From Cannabis sativa (lineage: Eukaryota; Streptophyta; Magnoliopsida; Rosales; Cannabaceae): DNA of 64,000 nucleotides. Each line of letters starts with the position of its first letter. Positions within the stretch are counted from its first letter, which is position 1. Shown here piece by piece: positions 20,468-29,346 of this stretch. Below the pieces are notes generated by a model. That model did no database searches, was not told the DNA's origin, and saw nothing but the letters and a program-made list of their open reading frames with translations. The stretch is taken from contig NC_083605.1 in NCBI RefSeq assembly GCF_029168945.1, forward strand, positions 29,959,280 through 30,023,279, in the 5' to 3' direction. Both the position numbers and the translations under genes were made by a program.

Positions 20468-22532
20468 TTAAACATCTGGAGCAGCAGGAGCAGTCTCATC
20501 CGCGACTTTGCTGATGACCTCGTTCTCGACTTCTTCAGCTTCTGCACCCTCGACCTCATCAGGAAGGTTCCCCCCCCACCTTGGGTCTGAGTAGGCGACA
20601 TGGCATGAAAAGCCTTGGCCATCTCAGCAGCTTCTGCCCCAAGAAGACAGAAGTCGAAATCTGGAACTTTAGAAAGAGTGGTATAAATATAATCAGACAC
20701 TGCCTGATCATACTGCTTCTTCCCATTCTCTCTCTTAGTCTCCAACTCGCGGGTCATCTCCTCGATCGTCGCCTGTGATTTCTTGACCTCGAGCTCCGCC
20801 TGCTCCTTAGCCTTGCTGATTTCTTCGAGCTCCTTCTCCTTCCTAGCCACTTCTTGCTTCAGCCTTTTTATGTTCTCCTGAAACTAGGCATTTCGCCTCT
20901 TCAGCGAGTCAGCTTCCTTCGAATGAGTAGCAGCAGCTTTTATGAACAAAGTCATCGACTGCGCGGCCAGCTCAGCAGAGCGCGTAACAAGATCCTCATA
21001 AGGGATCTCAGCCAGGAACTTCTCTTGCATGGCTAGGAAGTCGCGAGCTCGAATAGGTGGATCGATTACGACTTTCTTCCCCTTGTCCTGTGCGGTCTTG
21101 GCCAGCTTCTTGGAAGAGTCTGTGGCAAGGGTAGCCATCGCATCGCTCTTCCTCTTTTGGGCGACAACGGGCGAAGTCGTCGTTGCTCCACCCTTCGGCT
21201 TGATCTTCAGGACAGGTGCGGACTTTAAAAAAGTCATATCTGCGAAGATAAATGAAAGATAAGTATAAGTCAAACTCTACCTATTAGTTTATAACAAGAG
21301 ATAAATTACCTGAGATTGGTCGAGGAGTTTGCTTAGAAAGGCGTTTGTTTATTCGCTCTTGCTGCCTCTCGGATGGTTCTTTGTATACTGGCTCCCTTTG
21401 AAGACTTGCGTTCTCAGGAATCAGCTGATGTTCTCGCAACTTTGCAGTTGTACACAGTAATCGCCAGTCGCGATCTTGTACCGGAAGGCTCCCGAGGATT
21501 TCAGCTGTCTCTCTGCTAGTCGCGTCAAGTTCCGGTCGAACTGGTCTATCTGCGAGAACAACAAAGAGCGAGTAAGCAAAAGATCTCAAAAGTAATTCAG
21601 AAAATGTCTAAGTTAAAAAATACGCGACATACTAGGTCTGCGATTAAAGTCAGTTCTAATCCCAGGGACTTTAAAGACATAAAACCACTTCGATTTCCAA
21701 TCCCCCATGTTCGACATCATTCCTTCAACTCCGTCGATCTCAGAAGTCGCCCATTTACTAAAGCAGTAGAAGCCATTATGAAGACCTACACTTTTATGTC
21801 GTAGAAATAGCTGAACTCTTCTACTGAGGGGGCCCTATGGACATACTCCATGTACATCGCATAGAAGGCTAGGGCAGTGCGGTAGCTGTTTGGAGTTAGC
21901 TGAAAAGGCGATACATCATATCACCTGAGAATAGCTGCGATGAAGGGATGAAAGGGGACCGATACCCCACACCGAAGGATGGGTATTGAGACTACCACAT
22001 CCTCTGTGGGAATGATCGCAGGGTTAGTAAACAGAAGATGCGCTCTCTGAGATGGCTTAGGTCGCTGAAACGTGAGTCGCAGCAAATTTAACCTCACAAA
22101 GGTGGTGAAGTCTGATTTGGAAACCCTCGAAATTAAATCCTCACACGCGAAGGGCTCATTCAGCTGGGAATCGTCAACCGAATCTGTCCCACTCCCTTGC
22201 GCCTCCTCTTCATCCTCACCTGACTCGCGAACTGGAGTCGTCCATTCATCGTCCATCTCCTCGACCTTGATGTCAGGACCATGCCTCGAGTGGATAAGGT
22301 AGTCGCGGGCCGACACCGTGGACTCGCTGTCTCGAATGTCGATTGTCCCAGGTTCTGCGAGTTCCTGCACCATCTTTTCGATGTCCACAGAAGACATCAG
22401 GCCTAGCTCTATTGGAGCGGCCTCCTCTTCTAAAAGCGAGGTGGGGAGAAAGCTGTCCTCCTGCTGGTCAACTTCACCGTCAAATGCACGGCCTCCGGAG
22501 CCGAGCTGTTGGCTATCCGACAAGTCGCTCAT
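20468..22532 (-). pseudogene. Antisense accessory gene of C (Transposase_28-like), exons 2-4
   Basis: Minus-strand gene between pol and the 3' LTR. The ATG at 22532 follows a splice acceptor. Exon 2 (22532-21633) encodes an acidic N-terminus, then the 'putative gypsy type transposon' region (VPFHPFIAAIL, SPFQLTPNSYRTALAFYAMY, and after a frame break DWKSKWFYVFKVPG). Intron 21632-21550 (GTATGT...CGCAG) and intron 21309-21240 (GTAATT...CGCAG) preserve the reading phase across exon 3 (21549-21310). Exon 4 (21239-20468) encodes a basic linker, a Lys/Glu-rich coiled coil and an acidic tail. Breaks: a stop at 21921-21923, a 1-nt loss near 21797, a stop near 20884 and an expanded C-run (20570-20577) before the tail. 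The intact product would be roughly 600 residues. Antisense ORFs are known in Tat elements; their function is not established. Confidence 0.75.
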
Positions 22533-23340
22533 CTGAAAGATAGAAGATCTTTTCAGTGTGATGGATGTGTGAAAAGCAAAGTAAGTGATCTCACCCGCAT
22601 TAAACTATAAAGTCGCACTCGATAGAATGGTCAGCATCCTTGCGAATACTGACCACCCCCTCAATATGCGAGAAGAGATAATACTTTCTTGGGCGAGTAA
22701 TTCACGCATCCTGGGCCAAGCGATATACCTCCAGAAACGGTTGGGTGTATCCCAGTGACTCAAGGGGCATGCGTTTTCGAGCATAACCCTGAAGTTACTG
22801 GGATACCCCCACCGTTCCGAGACTACCTATCAGCCAAAGAGTACGATCATTTGAGTATCATCTTATATTGCAAATGGCTGGGTGTACCTCAGTATCTCAA
22901 GGGGCATATAATCGCATATATGACCATTAGAATATTGAGATACACCCACCATTTGGAACGGCGATTGATACCCTCACAACTCAGCCCACGACATATAAAA
23001 ATCCTAAAAGATCTAGCTATCAGTCAAAAGAAGGTAAATCTTGGCAATACGCGAGTATTCGAATTGTTCATCAAAATACCAGCGAATATTCGAGTTGTTC
23101 ATCTGAATACCCGCGAGTATTCATGACGTGAAACAGTGCCTATATATCGTGTGCGGTTATGTCAGTTTACAGGTCATATTCTATGAATTTACCCAGGTTT
23201 TTTACCTAAAACACATAGCCTCATAAACATACCCCATACAAGCATACATTCCTAAAAAAGCCTCAAAAATACCAAAACCCAGAAAGTAAAGCATTTTTTC
23301 TCCAAACAGAAAACGAAAATGCAATGACTTGAAAACTAAC
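22533..23340 (-). other. Inferred leader intron of the C antisense gene
   Basis: On the minus strand the donor AAAG/GTTAGTTT is at 23340 and the acceptor CTATCTTTCAG ends at 22533, immediately before the ATG. The interval has no coding signal and contains two related hairpins. Assigned from splice-site sequence and by analogy with F. Confidence 0.55.
22738..22956. repeat. Two related hairpins in the C leader intron
   Basis: Hairpin 1 pairs 22738-22760 with 22793-22814 (core GTATCCCAGT/ACTGGGATAC). Hairpin 2 pairs 22871-22900 with 22934-22956 (core GGGTGTA/TACACCC). Both left arms share GGGTGTA and CTCAAGGGGCAT follows in each, so the second looks like a diverged duplicate of the first. Confidence 0.6.
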
Positions 23341-23516
23341 CTTTAGTTTTGATTTCTGCGATTGCTCTCGATCACTTCTGAGATTGAGAATATTGTAGAA
23401 AGAGTGGTAGAAATCTGGGCGAAGAATGAAAGTTGGTTTTGAAGTCTCTGTAATGGAGGGAAGGAGGAAGTTAAGAACAAGAGGGAAAAATGGAAGTTTT
23501 GATTCGTATCAAAGGG

Positions 23517-23524
23517 TTTAAATA
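23517..23524 (-). promoter_or_regulatory. TATA box of the C antisense gene
   Basis: TATTTAAA on the minus strand, about 175 bp upstream of the inferred leader-intron donor. It is the only good TATA-like match between the donor and the LTR. Confidence 0.5.
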
Positions 23525-23803
23525 CCCATATCCCTTATTAATTGGGATTACGACACGTGGCAACCAGAATGCCTAAGGTCGCCCAATCTAACGGCCAACG
23601 ATGGCCACGCCTACACAAAAACCGAGGAGTTTTGTGACGTGGCACCATAAATGCAATAATAAGTAATAATTGCAGCCGTCATTTTTCGAAACCCTCGACG
23701 GGACAACCAAAAGGTCACCTCCTCGTGACAACCTTTCACCTGTCTCTCGAGTAATAGTTTCCCTCTGTGACCGCACCTGTCACATCGCGAAACTAGGGAC
23801 ATG

Positions 23804-24674
23804 TGTTATGGTGAGATTTCTCTCACCTAGAAACTCGAGACAAGACTCCTATTTAAAGGACACGTATATTCAGATTTCCAATGAAAGCTGAAATGTCCAT
23901 GAGAGACTCCTCGAAGTTTGAACCTCGCCAGGATAAAGCCAGCGAGATCTTGCGAGTACGACCAAAGTCGGATTGCGTAACTGTAATTTGCGTTATGCAG
24001 GATGAGAGAATGGATCCAACTCGCATGTGTCGGGACATATGCGAGTATCCTCTCTATACTTCTGCGAAAGCATAGAGATCAACTCTCTATGGTGCGATTT
24101 GGTCCCAACGACCCAATAGCCTTGATAAACCGATATAGACTCGCGTGTCTAGGTTCTATCAGCTCGATATGCGCTGTCTACAAGAGGCGATTGCTTAAGG
24201 ACTCAGACAGTCCAAACGTAATGATAACCCTGCGAGCTCAACAACGGAACATGAACAGTCAACTCGCAGATGCGGAAGAGGCATACGTTGATGGACTTAG
24301 TAACTGTCACCCATTTATTAATGTTAACGTTGTTTGGGTTTAATTATTGCAATTCAATATGCAAATAATGGATTAACAATGAATGTGATCCTTATGTAAC
24401 CGATTGGACGCCTGCTTTGTGTATAAAGGGGTGATCCACCATGAAATGGCACCTACGAATCCTTTGCTACAGTGGACTAAGCAGATCACAATCTGACTGA
24501 ACCACTATAATTCTCTGTCTTATTGATATTTTCCAGCCTTGTTGATTGTTCTCGCATTCCCAGTCGAGTACTCGCCATTCTAGGTCGAATACTCGCACTT
24601 GTCGTTACTCTGAAAATTCTCTTTTATATTAATTAAATAATATATTTTGGTGTTGCGAAATTCACTCGACAACA
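23804..24674 (+). mobile_element. 3' LTR of C
   Basis: 871 bp, the same length as the 5' LTR, ending CTCGACAACA and followed by the target duplication TCCAA (24675-24679). The purine-rich GAAACTAGGGACATG before it is a weak polypurine tract. Confidence 0.9.
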
Positions 24675-25917
24675 TCCAACATGGATGACGCCTATTGTTA
24701 ACTATTTACTCAAAGGGCGACTTCCAAATGACAAAAATGAGGTGCAAAAACTTTTGTATATAGTGCCTCGCTACACAATGATCGAAGGTAAACTATATAG
24801 AAGAGGGTATTCAATACCCCTACTTCGGTGTGTTCTTCCCGCAGAAACAAACGAAATCATTAGAGAAATTCATGAAGGCTTCTGCGGGGATCATTCGGGT
24901 TGGTAAAGTCTATCTAAAAAGATCGTCAGACAAGGATATTACTAGCTAACGATCAATAAGGACACATATGAGTTAATCAAGAGATGTGATAAATGTAAAA
25001 GATTTTCACATATACCTCGCGTACCACCAACAGAACTTAGAATGATGACCTCGCCCTACCCATTTGCTATATGGGGGATCGACCTGATTGGGGCATTACC
25101 CACTAGGCGAGGAAGAGCTAAGTATGCGGTGGTAGCGATCAACTTCTTTACTAAATAGACGGAGGCCGAGCCCCTTATATCCATAACCTGGAAGAAAGTC
25201 CTTGACTTCATCGTCAAGGACATTATATGTAGGTTTGGAATTCCCATAAAGATAGTATTTGACAATGGAACCCAATTTGATGGCGACTTGTTCACTGAAT
25301 AACGCAAGAGGAATAAAATTATCAAAAGCTTCTCGTCAGTATCCAGGCCTCAGGAAAATGGACAAGTGGAAGTCGTTAATAAAACCCTAAAGGATACTAT
25401 CAAGAAGAAGTTAGATGCTGCCAAAGGCAGATGGGTTGGCGAGCTACCTCAGGTGCTCTAGGCCCACAGAACTACCGAGAAAACAGCCACGGGACACACT
25501 CCTTTCTCACTAGCATTGGGCTCGAAAGCAATGCTGAATGTTGAAGTGAATATATCGACTCACAGAAGAGAGTTTTATAATCAAGAAGAAAACCATGAAC
25601 TTGTAAAATTGTCCTTGGATCTACTTGAGGAAAAACGAACTGAGTCGCAAATCACCAACGCTGCATACCAACACCGAGTCACAAGATACTTCAACAAAAG
25701 AGTCAAGAAAAGACTGTTCAATGTTGGAGACTTGCTGTTAAGACGAGTCTTTGCAAATATGAGAGATGCATCAGCAGGAGTGATCAACCTGAACTAGGAG
25801 GGTCCATAAGTCATCGAAGCAGTAGTTGTAGTCGGAGTCTATAAATTGGCTCGGCCTGATGCTCGCTAATAAAAAAACTAGTGGAACGTAGAACATCTCT
25901 GACCCTACTATCAATAA
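24675..25917 (+). pseudogene. pol: Element A pol part 3: integrase
   Basis: Resumes exactly at the C target site (PTWMTPIVNYLLKGRLP). The zinc domain has the His pair in REIHEGFCGDHSG and the Cys pair in CDKCKRF (near 24995). Core homology is seen at WGIDLIGALPTRRGRAKYA, FDNGTQFDG (near 25260; the family has SDNG) and PQENGQVEVVNK. In-frame stops occur about 24904, 24943, 25156, 25300, 25459 and 25796, and the C-terminal end matching the Tat pol ending PYYQ stops at 25917. It is unable to make a protein, and is more decayed than C or F. Confidence 0.85.
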
Positions 25918-26978
25918 ATAAATGATGTAACTCGCATTACTGATGTAAACTTTAAACTTCAGTTATGAATAAAGATAATCATTTATATTAAGTAATTACA
26001 AAGTTTCATTCTTTAAAATTACTTAAGGGGCATTTATGTATGATTAACCGGAATTCATCTGGAAATACATTGTATAATGCAAACTCGCCATTTCAATTTT
26101 TTTTTTTGAAATTCAAAAGGTTCTCGACTAAACCTCTTTGACGAAAGTGGAGTCGAACCGTTATAACAACCTGACTAAACCTTTTTGACGGGAAAGGGGT
26201 TGAGTTATTATAACACCTTGATCAAACCTTTTTGACGAAGAAGGGATCAAACAACTATAATTTTTTATTTATAACCTATCTAACGGGAGTGGAAAATCAA
26301 AAGTTATAACTTGCGTACAAAACTGAATACTAACGGTTCTCGTGAGCTAGGAAAGTACTGAACGACGCATCATGACGCCTTGATAAAGTACTTAAACCTA
26401 GAAAACGGATAGATAATATAACTATTCATGCGACCAAATTAAAAATATACAAAGTGATAAAATCCTTAAAGTATATTTAAGTTTGCTTAAGGCAGATTAT
26501 AACTACAATTGCGAGACAGAATTGACAATTGCTCAAAATTCATAAAGTTTGGTGGATTACTAACTACTTAAACAAGAAGATAACGAGCAATGGACAAACC
26601 CAAAATTGTTGTATATTTGATCAAAATATAGTTGTTTATATTGTGAATAATAACGCAAGTAAATACAATTGTATTAAGTTCGAAAAAAAAACAGTACAAG
26701 GCATTTAAGCTAAGAAAAACCTAAGGCTTGATATAAACTTTTCTTTACAGAAATGCCACTAGGGGCAAACCATTATGTCATTCTCCTATGAGAGGGGAAG
26801 CCGATGAACTCGAGAAAGACCATCTTCATATAGCTTGAAAAAGACCGTCTACACGTAGCTCGAAAAAAGACCGACTACACATAGCTTGAGAAAGACCGGC
26901 TACACGTAGAGAGCCTTGGTCTCTACGCAGGCCTCATTCCCCTCATCATCAGAAGATCCCATTTCCTGAAGTCGAGAT
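25918..26978. repeat. 3' region of A: G-run and two tandem-repeat arrays
   Basis: No sense gene. A TTAAGGGGCATTTATG tract lies at 26024-26039, 110 nt after the pol end. Array 1 (26123-26310) has about four diverged units of 36-58 bp built on CTGACTAAACC...GACG...GGGTTGAG, each able to fold into a hairpin. Array 2 (26809-26909) has four units of 25-26 bp of the type CTTGAGAAAGACCGGCTAC. The interval between the arrays is AT-rich and featureless. Confidence 0.75.
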
Positions 26979-26992
26979 CTATTTCCCAGCCT

Positions 26993-27455
26993 CTAGAAAT
27001 CTCTCAACACTGAAGAGTGGTTGATGCAAAGATCTCCTGGCACCGGATAGGGTCTTAAGTTGGTTGGTTTCTCTGATAGAAACCACGCCAACTTCCTTCC
27101 TATATCCTCCTGAAACCATGCCAATCTTCCTCTGAAATTCTTCATCAGCCTGAGGAGGATCTTTGTGATCGCTCACAAGATTAATACCCTCTAGGAACAC
27201 TTGTGAGGATCGGCCATGGCAAGTCACGGGATTCCCCTAGAAATCTCTCAACACTGAAGAGTGGTTGACGCAAAGATCTCCTGGCACCGGATAGGGTCTT
27301 AAGTTGGTTGGTTTCTCTGATAGAAACCACACCAAATTCCTTCCGAGATGCTCCTGAAACCATGCCAATCTTCCTCTGAAATTCTTCATCAGCCTGAGGA
27401 GGATCTTTGTGATCGCTCACAAGATTAATACCCTCTAGGAACACTTGTGAGGATC
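26993..27455. repeat. 244-bp tandem duplication in A
   Basis: Both units start CTAGAAATCTCTCAACAC. They differ at only a few bases, for example in the stretch near 27100 against 27345. The second copy is cut by D a few bases before its end, so the duplication is older than D. Confidence 0.85.
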
Positions 27456-27456
27456 G
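27452..27456. repeat. Target-site duplication of D, left copy
   Basis: GATCG before TGTTGGGTTT. The right copy is at 59964-59968. Confidence 0.9.
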
Positions 27457-29332
27457 TGTTGGGTTTTATGCCCTAAATAAAACTCTGTTTCAATGTAATC
27501 CAGATTATTCAATATCAATAAAGTAACAGAAGTAATTTTTCATTCACTTGTGTATGTTTTGGTTCACTTAATCAATTGCTTGTCTATTTGATTGATAAAT
27601 TCATCCAAACCCCTTTTCACATACTTGATCATGTTTATTGTGTTGTCAACACAGTGGAAAATAAACATGACTATGTGAATAAAGTATTCCTAGATTTATC
27701 AGAACACTGGGTTTCACTGATATGACAATCTACAACAGAGTTTACTTACATTTGGAGAAATGTTATGTTCTTTCCAGAACATAGGTTAAAGTAAAGCTCA
27801 GGTTGGATGCATGGAGTATGCATTGGAATGGACCGATATTGAACTTTGAATTAGATTTTGAAACTTACGTAAACATCTATTCAATTCAATATCATAAGTT
27901 GATCCTAGATCACATGATCGAAATCCTGTTATGGTTAGGCTTAATTTCAAGAGTATTATTCGTGTTCTTTGATTTGTTAGTTAAGCCTAATCTTTAGTCT
28001 GGGCAATACATACATTTTGGGAACACGGTAGTGCGATTGAGTGGGAGCGCTAACATAAATATGGAATCTATAGCTTCTATCTGGTGAATAGTAAGCAAAG
28101 GGTGATTTCCTTCGAGCTTAACCAAACGAGATAAATGATTGAGTACTCATTTCACTTAGTTGAAATATCATTTATACAGGGTTAAGTGTTTTAAGGATAA
28201 AATACATTGTAGGGTGTTACGGTAATTTAGTCCCTTTACAGTGTAAATCATCCATATAGAGGATCATTGATCACATTAGGATTATAACAATGGATAACTA
28301 ATAATGTGTCTATATGGTGGAACATATAGAGCATTCTATATACTGAGAGTGCAATTCTGAGTTCTATGTGTGGATTCAACGAAGAATGAATAAGTCAGTG
28401 AATTTAAGTGGTAAATTCTATATCTGCTTATTGGAAGCTCGGATATATAGACCCATGGTCCCCTCACTAGTTGAGATGATATTACTTGTAAGACTCATTT
28501 AATTGATTTTAATTAATCAATTAAAAATTCTCAAGATAGACTTGTCTATTTGAGAATTTATCACTTATTAAGAGCAAAACAGTAAATAGAGATTTTGAAG
28601 GGCATATTTATTAATTAGGAAACTTTAATTAGTTTCATTATTAATAAAATAAATGACAATATATTATTTGATAATTAATTTTAATTATTAAATAATTAGA
28701 TTTGACATTTATGTGGTTGAAGAAAGGAATTGGCAGTTTTTGACAAAACAGGAAACTATCAGTGTAGGAAAAGGAAAGTTGGAAAAGTGGCAAGCCTTGT
28801 TTCCACAATGCCTAGGCCGGCCACTTAGCTTCCTTTTGTCTTTGATTTTTTTCAATTCCAAATGTCAATCATTGGTGGTCTTCTATAAATAGAAGGCAAA
28901 GGCTTCAGAGTTGAACACAACTGTACAACCTTTTCACAACATTATTCTGAAAGAATTTTCTCTCAGAAAATTCTCTCTGAGCCGCCACCCTCTCTCTCTC
29001 TCTCTCTTCCTTCAATGTTTCGAAAAGTATAAGTGCTAGAGTAGTGCCCACACACATCAAGTAATACCTCAATCATAGTGAGGAAGGCTGTGTAAAATTC
29101 AGAAACAACAAAGAAGGACTATCGGGCTCAGATCTTGATTATACTCTGCTGGAGAAAGGAATCAAGGGTTAGAGATCTGAGTGGGAGGAGACATATATTC
29201 CGTTGCAATCACTGTAAGATTTCTGATACTCTTATGTGTTTAATTTCCTATCGTTTTAGAAGTTCATATTTAGGTTGTTAAATCAACATACTTGTGAGTA
29301 GATCTAAGATCCTGGTAAAATAACTTCCAACA
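27457..29332 (+). mobile_element. 5' LTR of D
   Basis: Starts TGTTGGGTTTTATGCC and ends AACTTCCAACA, with a TATA-like CTATAAATAG near 28883 and a CT repeat near 28990-29008. It is 1876 bp; the 3' LTR is shorter because of a 53-bp deletion. Confidence 0.92.
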
Positions 29333-29334
29333 AC

Positions 29335-29346
29335 TGGTATCAGAGC
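29335..29346 (+). promoter_or_regulatory. Primer-binding site of D (initiator Met-tRNA)
   Basis: TGGTATCAGAGC followed by CATGG, directly after the LTR. Confidence 0.85.

Larger units (their letters stand above)
13161..24674 (+). mobile_element. Element C: complete Tat-type Ty3/gypsy with antisense gene
   Basis: An 11.5-kb element with two 871-bp LTRs, TG...CA ends and a TCCAA target duplication. Its primer site is TGGCGCCGTCTGTGGG. The order is gag, LIDNGSS protease, RT, RNase H, second RNase H, integrase, then a 3.7-kb 3' region with a minus-strand gene. It is inserted in A between the second RNase H and integrase. LTRs differ at about 17 positions by hand count (roughly 2%), so it is older than E or F. 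Confidence 0.92.
26979..27456 (-). pseudogene. Unrecognised antisense ORF of A, downstream part, internally duplicated
   Basis: Minus-strand ORF containing DHKDPPQADEEFQRKIGMV and TLSGARRSLHQPLFSVERF. A 244-bp tandem duplication (copy 1 26993-27236, copy 2 27237-about 27455) repeats it. Because 244 is not a multiple of three, the frame changes at the copy border. The 5' part lies across the D insertion at 59969-60169, and the split falls inside CHGRS/SQVFLEG. I do not recognise the family. It lies in the same place and orientation as the antisense genes of C and F but has no resemblance to them. Confidence 0.5.

Noticed and set aside
23588..23802. Minus-strand ORFs upstream of the C antisense gene
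   Set aside because: Short, overlapping the region before the inferred TATA box and running into the LTR; no resemblance to any family.
26809..26909. Four short regular repeats considered as a CRISPR-like array
   Set aside because: Units are directly adjacent with no spacers, they diverge from each other, and the context is a plant retrotransposon.
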